DNA of 63,271 nucleotides, taken from NCBI GenBank assembly GCA_045603485.1, contig JAZUMF010000110.1, forward strand, positions 1-63,271, read 5' to 3'. Positions within the stretch are counted from its first letter, which is position 1. Every line of letters starts with the position of its first letter. The position numbers were made by a program, and so were the translations under genes. Source of the DNA: RGIG5952 sp045603485 (lineage in GTDB: Bacteria; Verrucomicrobiota; Kiritimatiellia; RFP12; JAAYLN01). Shown one piece after another: positions 17,680 through 25,063 of the stretch. Below the pieces are notes generated by a model that did no database searches, had not been told where the DNA came from, and saw nothing but the letters and a program-made list of their open reading frames with translations.

Positions 17680-17705
17680 AAAATGAGATTACAGTGCGGA
17701 ACAAA
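17680..17705 (+). repeat. 26-bp repeat, copy C (noncoding)
   Basis: AAAATGAGATTAC then AGTGCGGAACAAA. It lies 60 bases upstream of the unknown gene's start, on the opposite strand. The NEITVRNK reading frame is closed by TAA directly before and TAG just after, so it is not translated as a unit here. Confidence 0.9.
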
Positions 17706-18102
17706 AAATAGCAGTAGACGAACTTTGCGTAAGGGTAAGGGGAAAAGAAGGCCAGTTTGCAAGAGGACACAGTTTAACAGTTTGCGAGTTTTAGAGTTTT
17801 TTCTCACATTGGGGCGTTAAGACGATTAAGGCTCCTAAGCTCCAAGCCTCCCAATCTACCAGTAGCGAAAGCAACATGCCAAAATTGACATGAGGCTTCG
17901 GATTTAGGACATCAGACTTTTAGGGCGTAAAATATTGTTGTTGTGACATGCAATCAAACTTCAACAAGAAGAAAGAGCGAGTAGAGATTTGAATTCTTGC
18001 GAAACTTTCTAGGGAATAAAAATTCAGATTCATTTGACAAGTTGCAATCAAGTGAAAATTCTCATTACATTAAAAATGAGGATTCTCAATTAACGAATAA
18101 TA

Positions 18103-18128
18103 AAAATGAGATTACTGTGCGGAACAAA
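18103..18128 (+). repeat. 26-bp repeat, copy D
   Basis: AAAATGAGATTAC then TGTGCGGAACAAA. It lies inside the first frame of the decayed remnant and reads NEITVRNK. Confidence 0.9.
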
Positions 18129-18266
18129 ATCTCAAACTAAATTCAGAAGTGAACTTAGTCGAATACTTTGAAATATCGGCTATGCTACTGCTATTAAGTG
18201 AATACCAGTATATTGAAGTATTAGTGGATAATCTTGGAGCTATGTTATATTGGGAGCAAATTATAC

Positions 18267-18292
18267 AAAATGAGATTACAGTGCGGAACAAA
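18267..18292 (+). repeat. 26-bp repeat, copy E
   Basis: AAAATGAGATTAC then AGTGCGGAACAAA, identical to copy C. It reads NEITVRNK in the second frame of the remnant, seven codons before a stop. Confidence 0.9.
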
Positions 18293-18702
18293 TTTTATGG
18301 ATATTCAACCTAAAAACAGCAGTTGGCTGCTGAGAATTGCCCTTTGAGACAATAAAATCCTGGCTTTGCTCAGTTTTTGCGTTTCTCTCATTGGGTGAAA
18401 GCCTTGATATTGATCTGAGCTAATGTTTTTATATGGTGAAATGCACTTTTTGAGGTCTCAACTTCCGAATTTAGGGTGAATTATTAAGTCAAGATTTTAA
18501 TAGGATGTCTAGATTAATGGCACTTTATTCACCACTACGACGCTGAAAAAGCGTGGGCGTGTTAGCCAGCGCACCTTTTAAAAGTTGTTTTTACTTGTCG
18601 TCTTGGTTGTTTCCAAACTTAACAGTCTTAAATGGCCCCGCACGATATGATGGTAAATGTGCCTGTTTTATGGTAAAATAGAGTTAAAGGTACTCCACCT
18701 AA

Positions 18703-19665
18703 ATGTATATCATTAGGACAACTGAATCTTTAGCGCCACATCCAAGGCCGGTGGTTTTAGCCGCTGGCTTTTTTGATGGTGTGCACTTGGGGCATAAGGA
18801 GGTGCTTGGCGGTGCTGTCAAATTTGCACATGAAATCGGAGCGGAGGCTTGGGTGCTATCCTTTGACCGCCATCCCCGCGAAATCATTGACAGTAAAGGG
18901 GCTCCTCCATCGATAACGCCCTTTCAGAGTCGTCTCACGCTGATAGAAGAGACTGATGTCGATGGCATCTGCCTTGTAAAATTTGATGCCGAGGAAGCTC
19001 TGAAATCCCCGGAGACCTTTATCAATGACATTAAGGGGATTTTTCCAAAGCTTGTGCAAATTAGGTGTGGGGCAAACTGGCGATTTGGAGCTAAGGCCGC
19101 GGGAACGCCGGAATTACTGAGAGAGTTAGGCGACAGGATGGGCTTCTCGATTTCAATCGCTGCCGATGCCCTCTATAAGGGCGAACCCGTTTCATCGACA
19201 AGAATACGCAAATCCATTTGCGATGGCGCGCTTGAGGACGCATCTCTGATGTTGGGCAGGCCATACTCTATCAGAGAAACCGTGGTCAACGGTCGTCAGG
19301 TCGGTTCGGCAAACGGTATCGCAACCGCCAACTTCCAACCTTCTGCCACGCTCCTTCCTCCAACGGGCGTTTATGTGGTTTCATCGGTGATTGACGGCAG
19401 AACAGTCTATGGAGTTGCCGATTTAGGATGGAGGCCGACCTTTGCGGATGCGCGTCCCGACGCCCCGATTTTAGAGGTTCACTATCTTGACTTTGAGGGA
19501 AACCTTTACGGAAAAAGCCTTGAAGTATCTTTCCTTAAACGCCTTCGTGACGAAACGACATTTGCATCTCCTGATGCTCTCTTTGAGCAAATCCGCAAAG
19601 ATATAAAGGCTACTCGGGAGTATGCGATTTCCCAAACAACAGCAACTCACTCAACACAGAAATGA
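18703..19665 (+). CDS. ribF: Bifunctional riboflavin kinase / FAD synthetase
   Basis: 320 residues, normal for RibF. The N-terminal FAD synthetase domain shows AAGFFDGVHLGHKEVL, with the HxGH-type nucleotidyl motif, and VSSTRIRKSICDG. The C-terminal riboflavin kinase domain starts near residue 185 (GRQVGSANGIATANFQPS). It makes FMN from riboflavin and then FAD. The kinase motif usually reads PTAN; here it is ATAN, so the proline is replaced while Thr and Asn remain. It overlaps the next gene by four bases (ATGA), so the two are probably cotranslated. It is the first gene after the repeat-rich region. Confidence 0.92.
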   Translation: MYIIRTTESLAPHPRPVVLAAGFFDGVHLGHKEVLGGAVKFAHEIGAEAWVLSFDRHPREIIDSKGAPPSITPFQSRLTLIEETDVDGICLVKFDAEEALKSPETFINDIKGIFPKLVQIRCGANWRFGAKAAGTPELLRELGDRMGFSISIAADALYKGEPVSSTRIRKSICDGALEDASLMLGRPYSIRETVVNGRQVGSANGIATANFQPSATLLPPTGVYVVSSVIDGRTVYGVADLGWRPTFADARPDAPILEVHYLDFEGNLYGKSLEVSFLKRLRDETTFASPDALFEQIRKDIKATREYAISQTTATHSTQK

Positions 19666-20492
19666 GCAATCAGCGTTTCATAGCAAATTGGCACACTCAC
19701 ACATTCAGGTGCAACCATGCGACAGGGGATGCTCCCGATTATTGTAAGGCAGCGACAGATGCTGAAATCAAGGTGCTTGGGTTCTGCGATCACATGCCTA
19801 CATTGGATAAAAGTTGGGCAAGAGACCGCATGGACATTTCGCTTCTGCCGGGATATTGCCAGGCGGTAAGAGACGCAAAGACTCAATTCCCTGATTTAAA
19901 AATATTTCTGGGATTAGAATGCGAATGGTTTCCGCATTTCGGGCGCGCCTACTACGAAGACTTTATCGGGAAATACGGAATTGAGTATCTGGCCGGCGCA
20001 CCTCATGTCTACCAGATGGATGACTTGTCGTGGAGAGCCGTATGGAAGCGCCGGACCGAAAACGACCAAAAAAACGATACTATCGCATACGGCAAGCAAG
20101 TTCTCCGCACGATTGAGACGGGGCTCTTTACATTTATGGCGCATCCCGATCTCTTTGGCGTTTTTTGCGACTATTGGAGCCCTGAATGCGAGGCCATATC
20201 ACGCGATATAATACAGGCGGCGGTAGCTTGCGACCTCCCGCTGGAAATGAACGGCAATGGGATTGTAAAGCCGTTTGTCACCGATGCCGATGGTTCATCG
20301 CGCCCGCAATACCCATATGAGCGATTTTGGAGAATCGCCGCCGAGGAGGGTGTTACCGCCTTGGTAAATTCAGATGCCCACAAGCCCGAATTTATCGATC
20401 TCGGTGTTGACGATGTCTACTCAATGGCAAACCGAATCGGTCTTAAGCTCCACGCCTTTACCGACCTGAAGGACGGCAAATTGGCCATCTGA
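19662..20492 (+). CDS. PHP-family phosphatase (histidinol-phosphatase-like)
   Basis: 276 residues. Metal ligands of the PHP fold: NWHTHTFRCNHA at the N-terminus, GFCDHMP, GLECEWFPHF, FMAHPDLFGVF, and ALVNSDAHKPEF near the C-terminus. This is the pattern of HisK/HisJ-type histidinol phosphatases (step 8 of histidine synthesis), but related PHP enzymes act on other phosphoesters and no his gene is near. It starts inside the ribF stop. The histidinol-phosphate assignment is likely but not certain. Confidence 0.8.
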   Translation: MSNQRFIANWHTHTFRCNHATGDAPDYCKAATDAEIKVLGFCDHMPTLDKSWARDRMDISLLPGYCQAVRDAKTQFPDLKIFLGLECEWFPHFGRAYYEDFIGKYGIEYLAGAPHVYQMDDLSWRAVWKRRTENDQKNDTIAYGKQVLRTIETGLFTFMAHPDLFGVFCDYWSPECEAISRDIIQAAVACDLPLEMNGNGIVKPFVTDADGSSRPQYPYERFWRIAAEEGVTALVNSDAHKPEFIDLGVDDVYSMANRIGLKLHAFTDLKDGKLAI

Positions 20493-20497
20493 AATAT

Positions 20498-21181
20498 ATG
20501 GACGGCGTACCTATAACGACAATAGCAACCTATCGGTGCGGCTTTCCTGAAAAATTCGGCTTGCCTCGCCAAAGCGGTATAGTACCATCGATTAGAGGGC
20601 AAATAGTCTTCATGCCTGAGTATAGCGCGAGAGAAGCCTTCAGGGGGCTAGAAGGATTTTCTCATATTTGGCTTATATGGCAATTTTCCGAGTCTGCGAA
20701 TAAAAAGTGGCATCCGACAGTAAGGCCGCCAAGGTTGGGCGGTAATATGCGTAAGGGCGTTTTTGCCACACGCTCGCCGTTTCGCCCAAGCCCAATCGGT
20801 CTTTCTTGCGTAAAGCTTGAGCGCATTGAGTTTACCGACGGCATTGCGATTCTCCATGTCCTTGGGGGAGACTTGATGGATGGCACCCCTATATTTGACA
20901 TTAAGCCTTATCTGCCAATTGCAGATTGCCGTACAGAGGCGACGGGAGGCTTGCAAAATGCACCTATTGGAGCATTGCTTGATGTTGAAATCCCAGAACA
21001 TTTGTTATCTTTAATTCCTGAAGCCGACCGCAATACCATAATTGCTATTCTTGCAGAGGATCCAAGACCTGCTTATGTTGATAATCCCGCTAGGGAATTT
21101 GGATTTACTTATAATGAATTTGAAATAAAATTTAAAGTGAATGAAAAAAAATTATCAGTCTGTACGATTGAAAAAAAGTGA
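20498..21181 (+). CDS. trmO: tRNA (N6-threonylcarbamoyl-A37) methyltransferase TrmO
   Basis: 227 residues, the normal TrmO length. Family motifs: PSIRGQIVFMPEY, LEGFSHIWLIWQFS, RPPRLGGNMRKGVFATRSPF-RPSPIGLS (the SAM-binding beta-barrel signature) and DPRPAYVDN in the C-terminal domain. TrmO methylates t6A37 of certain threonine tRNAs with S-adenosylmethionine. It sits 5 bases after the PHP phosphatase gene, so the three genes from ribF form an operon. The tail is lysine-rich. Confidence 0.9.
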   Translation: MDGVPITTIATYRCGFPEKFGLPRQSGIVPSIRGQIVFMPEYSAREAFRGLEGFSHIWLIWQFSESANKKWHPTVRPPRLGGNMRKGVFATRSPFRPSPIGLSCVKLERIEFTDGIAILHVLGGDLMDGTPIFDIKPYLPIADCRTEATGGLQNAPIGALLDVEIPEHLLSLIPEADRNTIIAILAEDPRPAYVDNPAREFGFTYNEFEIKFKVNEKKLSVCTIEKK

Positions 21182-21270
21182 TATAATATTTGCCGCTCTT
21201 TTATAAAAATAAAATTGCTCTAAACTCAATTAGTGCATTGAGATTTGTAAACAAGACTGGAGGTAATGTC

Positions 21271-22260
21271 ATGTATTCAGATGTTTCTACTATTGTATCC
21301 CTACTCTTTATAATCGGGGGGCTCTGGCTTCTTACATGGAGTGCAAACCGCTTTGTAGACGGTTCAGCCGCCCTTGCTTCCCGACTGGGAGTTCCTCCGT
21401 TCGTTATTGGCATGGTCGTTATCGGCTTTGGGACATCTGCCCCGGAGATGGCGGTTTCGGCACTTTCGGCGGGCGCGGGGCACTCGGGTCTCTCTCTGGG
21501 TAACGCCTATGGCTCCAATATCTACAACATAGCGATAATACTTGGTGTCGTTGCAATGATTCGACCGATACTTACGCGCTCTGTCACCGTATTTTCATCC
21601 GCAATTCTTCTCGTATTGGTATCACTCCTTTCAGGATTCCTTGTTTGGCACGGCGGTAAATTTTCCCGCCTTGATGCAGTCTTCTCTCTTGCAGCCTTTG
21701 CCGCGTTGCTTCCCTTTTCATGCTGGATTGAGCGAAAAGCGGGTGGCTCTGAAAATCAGCAGGAGATTGAGGTGCCGGATATGCGTCATCCATGGCTTTG
21801 GACATTTGTCGGGCTTGCCCTGCTCGTAGGGTCGTCGCACTTTCTTGTATGGGGGGCTGTTGACCTGGCGAGGGCATTTCATGTCAGCGAGCTTATGATT
21901 GGTCTAACCGTTGTAGCCGCTGGAACATCTCTCCCTGAATTGGCATCTGCCATTGTCTCCTCAAGAAAGGGACAAAATGATTTTGTCCTTGGGAATATCG
22001 TTGGCTCCAACTTTTTTAACACCCTTGCCGTTGTCGGAGTTAGCGGTCTTATCCGGCCGTTTTCATTTAACGGCGGATTCGTCCTGACGCGCGATCTTTG
22101 GACTATGGTCGCCCTCTCGGCTTCGATTGCGCTTTTCGGTTGCAACTTCCGCTCTTTCCGGACTGCCGGCAGCATCGGCAGAATCAAGGGCGCATTCTGG
22201 GTTTTATCGTTTATCATCTACCTGATTGTTCTTTATATTCAGGAAAACTGCGTGTGCTAA
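21271..22260 (+). CDS. CaCA-family Na+/Ca2+ exchanger (YrbG-like)
   Basis: 329 residues from ATG 21271, chosen because GGAGG lies 7 bases upstream; the frame is open back to 21190. About ten hydrophobic segments form two inverted halves. Each carries the exchanger alpha motif: VVIGFGTSAPEMAVSALSA (first half) and TVVAAGTSLPELASAIVSS then GNIVGSNFFNTLAVV (second half). The paired GTS-PE residues bind the cations. It exchanges sodium (possibly with potassium) for calcium across the inner membrane. It follows trmO with a 90-base gap that contains TATAAT at 21182 and a small inverted repeat CTCAAT/ATTGAG at 21225-21242. Confidence 0.88.
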   Translation: MYSDVSTIVSLLFIIGGLWLLTWSANRFVDGSAALASRLGVPPFVIGMVVIGFGTSAPEMAVSALSAGAGHSGLSLGNAYGSNIYNIAIILGVVAMIRPILTRSVTVFSSAILLVLVSLLSGFLVWHGGKFSRLDAVFSLAAFAALLPFSCWIERKAGGSENQQEIEVPDMRHPWLWTFVGLALLVGSSHFLVWGAVDLARAFHVSELMIGLTVVAAGTSLPELASAIVSSRKGQNDFVLGNIVGSNFFNTLAVVGVSGLIRPFSFNGGFVLTRDLWTMVALSASIALFGCNFRSFRTAGSIGRIKGAFWVLSFIIYLIVLYIQENCVC

Positions 22261-22269
22261 CCATTTATC

Positions 22270-22298
22270 TTGACAGGTCTTTGTTTTTAAGATAAATT
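22270..22298 (+). promoter_or_regulatory. Promoter for the rubrerythrin gene
   Basis: TTGACA (22270-22275, perfect), 17 bases, TAAATT (22293-22298). The predicted start is near 22305, at the left edge of an inverted repeat. Confidence 0.6.
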
Positions 22299-22303
22299 TT
22301 GTC

Positions 22304-22326
22304 ATGCGTCTTATGGTTAGACGCAT
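22304..22326 (+). promoter_or_regulatory. Perfect 8-bp inverted repeat at the rubrerythrin transcription start (operator candidate)
   Basis: ATGCGTCT (22304-22311), loop TATGGTT, AGACGCAT (22319-22326). It lies right after the predicted -10 and before AAGGAGA at 22331. Either an operator for a redox repressor or a 5' stabilising hairpin. Confidence 0.45.
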
Positions 22327-22344
22327 AAGTAAGGAGAAATAAAA

Positions 22345-22896
22345 ATGAAAAAGTTCAGATGCCCTGTTTGCGGTTACATTCATTCTGGCGACACACCTCC
22401 CGAGGCTTGCCCTCAGTGCAAAGTTCCGGGTGCGAAGTTTGTGGAAATTGTTGCCGAGGCAGGCAAAATGACTTGGGCTGACGAGCACAAGATTGGCGTA
22501 GCCGCCGATGTCGACGCCGAAGTGAAAGAGGGTCTCAAGGCTAACTTTATGGGAGAATGCACCGAGGTCGGAATGTATCTCGCAATGAGCCGCCAGGCTG
22601 ATCGCGAAGGCTATCCCGAGGTCGCGGAGGCTTACAAGCGTATTGCTTTTGAAGAGGCCGAACACGCCGCCAAGTTTGCAGAACTTCTCGGCGAAGTTGT
22701 AACACCTTGCACAAAGAAGAATCTTACACTTCGCGTTGAGGCTGAGGCCGGTGCCGTTATGGGTAAGCTCGCTATCGCCAAGCGCGCCAAAGAGCTTGGC
22801 TATGACGCCATTCATGACACTGTTCACGAGATGGCAAAGGACGAGGCCCGTCATGGAGCCGCTTTCGAGGGGCTTCTTAACCGCTACTTCAAGTAA
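22345..22896 (+). CDS. Reverse-type rubrerythrin (peroxide reductase)
   Basis: 183 residues. A rubredoxin domain comes first (FRCPVCGYIHSGDTPPEACPQC, four cysteines at about residues 5-25). The ferritin-like diiron domain follows, with EEAEHAAKFAEL and DEARHGAAFEGLL giving two E-x-x-H sites plus further glutamates (GECTEVGMYL, RVEAEAGAVMG). The rubredoxin-first order is that of reverse rubrerythrins of anaerobes, which reduce hydrogen peroxide with electrons from NADH:rubredoxin oxidoreductase. It has a strong ribosome-binding site (AAGGAGA), its own promoter and a terminator, so it is a one-gene unit. Indicates an anaerobe with oxidative-stress defence. Confidence 0.9.
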   Translation: MKKFRCPVCGYIHSGDTPPEACPQCKVPGAKFVEIVAEAGKMTWADEHKIGVAADVDAEVKEGLKANFMGECTEVGMYLAMSRQADREGYPEVAEAYKRIAFEEAEHAAKFAELLGEVVTPCTKKNLTLRVEAEAGAVMGKLAIAKRAKELGYDAIHDTVHEMAKDEARHGAAFEGLLNRYFK

Positions 22897-22922
22897 TCTT
22901 TGAATGCTTAAAGGCTAAAGAG

Positions 22923-22955
22923 ATAGGGAGTGGCATTGCCATTCCCTATTTTTTT
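22923..22955 (+). terminator. Rho-independent terminator after rubrerythrin
   Basis: Stem of 12 pairs, ATAGGGAGTGGC (22923-22934) with GCCATTCCCTAT (22938-22949, one G-T), loop ATT, then six T. It ends 7 bases before the kinase ATG, so the kinase needs another promoter or read-through. Confidence 0.85.
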
Positions 22956-22962
22956 GAAAAGA

Positions 22963-24612
22963 ATGGCTGACTTTAATTCTCCACAACCAATGCCGACTTT
23001 GACTCTGGCAGAAAATTATGAAGAGCGCGAACTCTCCATTGGCTCGCTCTTTGATGAAAAATTCAGAATTGAACGGAAGATTGGCTCGGGCGGAATGGGG
23101 TCTGTATATTTGGCAACAGACATAGGTCCCTTACACAAAGCTTATGCAATAAAAATTCTGAATAGTTCCAAAGAAGATACGGTTAGCCATAAACGCTTTT
23201 TAGAAGAAGCGCGCATTATGGCGAGCTTGAACCATCCAAATATTATTTCTGTCTTCGAATTTGGCACTGACAAATCAACGGGGCTGGACTATTATGTAAT
23301 GGAGCCATTTCTTCTTACCTTTGCCCAACAAGCAAATATATGTACTTCATTTCTCCACTGCGCTCTTCCAAATTGTATCAGCGAGCCTTCTCCTTTAACG
23401 CTCTCTTCAATACTTGAAGGCGGCAAAGCATTACCAGAAACAACTGTAATTAAAATTGCGACACAACTCTTATCGGCAATCGATACGGCGCACAGTTTGT
23501 CACCTCCTGTAGTTCACAGAGATATCAAGCCGTCAAATATAATATTTGCCAAAGACGGGCGGTTGCTGCTTTCTGATTTTGGAATAGCAAAACGAATCTA
23601 TAATGAGAATTCCATTACGCATCAATCCGAATTAACCATTACAAATGTACGGCCTGGCACATGGATGTATGCCTCCCCCGAACAACGCGCGGGCATTAAG
23701 ATAACGACGGCATCCGACTATTATTCATTTGGGCTTGTTCTTTTTCGTACACTTACAGGAGGTATGCCTAATAGTTCTGCCGCACTCCCTTCAGACATCG
23801 CCTCTAATGTTTCAAAAAAATGGCAGCCTTTCTTTCAACGATTACTAAAAGACAATCCTGAGGATCGTCTTTCAAGCGCAAAAGAGATTTTTGAGTTCCT
23901 TGAAAAAAGAAAAAATGATTTGAACCGCCGTATTCAATTTTTCAAGTCTCTCAAAAAAGCACTCTACGCAATATGCGCATTATCGGTTTTAACCGGTGCA
24001 ATCTTCCTATATGATAAACATAATCAGACGACAATGTCATCAAGGGAGACTGGCGAGAAATTCAATCAAGTACAGTGGGCACTTCAATATATTAAAGGAC
24101 TTCAAAATACAATTGACCGCGCAACGCAATCTCTTACTCCTGATACAAATGGGGTAATAAGGGTCAATGAAGGGCAAACATTGCTCTCTGGCGATATTCC
24201 TGCTCAAAGCCCAATTACAATTTTTCTTGATGGAGGCCGGTTACTTTTCTCCAATTCTACGGAAGACTTGAAAAAGGCAATTGCCTTTTACAGCAATTTT
24301 GCTGAAACCGCAACTCCAGATGATACGCTTCCGACTTATTTTTTCCCTAAACAAAAAGAGGTGTTCAAAAATACAATCATTATTGGAGCCAATGGGGGGA
24401 CTCTATCATCTGGCGATGAGGTAATCTCTGTCAGTGTAAAGGGAAATGTTTCTTGTGCAGAGGGGATTTCCACCGCTACATTAGAGGTATATGGATTCTC
24501 AAGTATAGTTCTTTATGAAAATCTGGTTGACTCAAAACTTAAAATTGAAGGAGCCGGCTCCATATTACGAAACGGCCAACGAATATGGTTTGACTACAAC
24601 AATCCGCTATGA
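22963..24612 (+). CDS. Membrane-anchored Ser/Thr protein kinase
   Basis: 549 residues from ATG 22963; the ribosome-binding site is poor and a TTG or other start upstream would fall in the terminator. The kinase domain spans residues 34-320: Gly-rich loop GSGGMGSV (41-48), Lys 64 in YAIKIL, catalytic loop HRDIKPSN (185-192), DFG (205-207) and SPE for APE (238-240). An insertion of about 40 residues (115-155) contains three cysteines. One membrane helix follows at about 333-350 (ALYAICALSVLTGAIFLY). The 195-residue outer part is beta-rich (IRVNEGQTLLSGDI) and may sense an external signal. It converges on an FHA gene with one base between stop codons, and a sigma factor gene follows that, suggesting one signalling unit. 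Confidence 0.88.
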   Translation: MADFNSPQPMPTLTLAENYEERELSIGSLFDEKFRIERKIGSGGMGSVYLATDIGPLHKAYAIKILNSSKEDTVSHKRFLEEARIMASLNHPNIISVFEFGTDKSTGLDYYVMEPFLLTFAQQANICTSFLHCALPNCISEPSPLTLSSILEGGKALPETTVIKIATQLLSAIDTAHSLSPPVVHRDIKPSNIIFAKDGRLLLSDFGIAKRIYNENSITHQSELTITNVRPGTWMYASPEQRAGIKITTASDYYSFGLVLFRTLTGGMPNSSAALPSDIASNVSKKWQPFFQRLLKDNPEDRLSSAKEIFEFLEKRKNDLNRRIQFFKSLKKALYAICALSVLTGAIFLYDKHNQTTMSSRETGEKFNQVQWALQYIKGLQNTIDRATQSLTPDTNGVIRVNEGQTLLSGDIPAQSPITIFLDGGRLLFSNSTEDLKKAIAFYSNFAETATPDDTLPTYFFPKQKEVFKNTIIIGANGGTLSSGDEVISVSVKGNVSCAEGISTATLEVYGFSSIVLYENLVDSKLKIEGAGSILRNGQRIWFDYNNPL

Positions 24613-24613
24613 T

Positions 24614-25063
24614 CTAAAATAATATAAAAGAAGTATTTCCTGCTCTAATCACATCTCCACGCTTAAGTGCAATAAATTCAATAACTGACTTATCATTGAC
24701 AAATGTGCCATTTTTTGTCGCATATGTCTCAAGAAAAGCGACACCTTGGTCATCAACCGATATTGCAAAATGACAGCACGACATCCAAGGGTCTTCAACC
24801 TTCCAGCCGTTTTCTCCGGCTTCACGACCTACAACCAACTTGTCTCCAATATGGAGCGTTTTAATTACCGGGTTCTTTGTTGTGGCAATGGATAACGCAT
24901 ATGCCCCCTGCTTATTCTCAATCACATCAACCGGTATCAGCTTGTTGGATACAAGATAAGAGCCGATAGCGAGCACATTTCCCAACAGTGTGTGGTCAGT
25001 GCGCTCAGGCATACTGTTTACTATTTTTTTAAGGATATCAGTCTCAAACCTATCCATTTTCAA
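24614..25063 (-). CDS. FHA domain protein
   Basis: 149 residues. The C-terminal two thirds form an FHA domain: VVGREAGENGW (G-R), SCCHFAISVD (S-x-x-H), LETYATKNGTFVND (NGT-x-VN) and LKRGDVIRAGNTSFILF. FHA domains bind phosphothreonine. The usual Arg before the conserved His (S-x-R-H) is Cys here, so phosphopeptide binding may be altered. The N-terminal 60 residues have no recognised domain. Its start overlaps the sigma factor stop by four bases, and it converges on the Ser/Thr kinase, a likely source of the phosphothreonine it would read. Confidence 0.82.
   Translation of the reverse strand: MKMDRFETDILKKIVNSMPERTDHTLLGNVLAIGSYLVSNKLIPVDVIENKQGAYALSIATTKNPVIKTLHIGDKLVVGREAGENGWKVEDPWMSCCHFAISVDDQGVAFLETYATKNGTFVNDKSVIEFIALKRGDVIRAGNTSFILF

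Larger units (their letters stand above)
17985..18313 (+). pseudogene. Frameshifted remnant related to the C-terminal half of the unknown 445-residue protein
   Basis: Two overlapping open frames. The first, 17985-18140, reads protein-like sequence ending LTNNKNEITVRNKISN and stop; the unknown gene has ALSNNKNEITARNK at its first repeat copy. The second, 18110-18313, continues in another frame with a helical segment (EYFEISAMLLLLSEYQYIEV) and ends QNEITVRNKFYGYST and stop; the unknown gene has YQNEITVRNK near its own C-terminus. The order motif - spacer - motif - stop is the same in both, but the spacer is shorter (about 50 against about 100 codons) and a frameshift separates the halves. No N-terminal half is present. 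Most likely a decayed, truncated paralogue. A pair of unrelated repeat insertions is the alternative. Confidence 0.45.
17621..18702 (+). other. 1.1-kb gene-poor, AT-rich region with repeats and decayed sequence
   Basis: No intact gene of normal length is seen. It holds three 26-bp repeat copies (17680, 18103, 18267), all on the plus strand, and a frameshifted remnant related to the unknown gene (17985-18313). There is a small hairpin near 18540 (GACGCT-GAAAA-AGCGT), and the region upstream of ribF contains TAAAAT near 18672 as a possible -10. The part from 18314 to 18660 shows nothing further that I can support. Confidence 0.6.

Noticed and set aside
16343..18292. CRISPR array from the 26-bp repeats
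   Set aside because: Spacing is irregular (about 160 to 1,020 bases), orientation is mixed, and no cas gene is present.
16343..18292. DNA uptake sequence (the repeat contains AGTGCGG, similar to the Haemophilus core AAGTGCGGT)
   Set aside because: Uptake sequences are scattered genome-wide; here the motif is confined to 2 kb and the conserved part is much longer than the core.
15990..18702. Integrated island at the tRNA-Thr gene
   Set aside because: Islands usually enter at the tRNA 3' end, which faces the paaK-like gene here; no integrase and no repeated tRNA end were seen.
22204..22854. 216-residue minus-strand frame opposite rubrerythrin
   Set aside because: It is the antisense shadow of a well-supported gene with its own promoter and terminator; no family resemblance.
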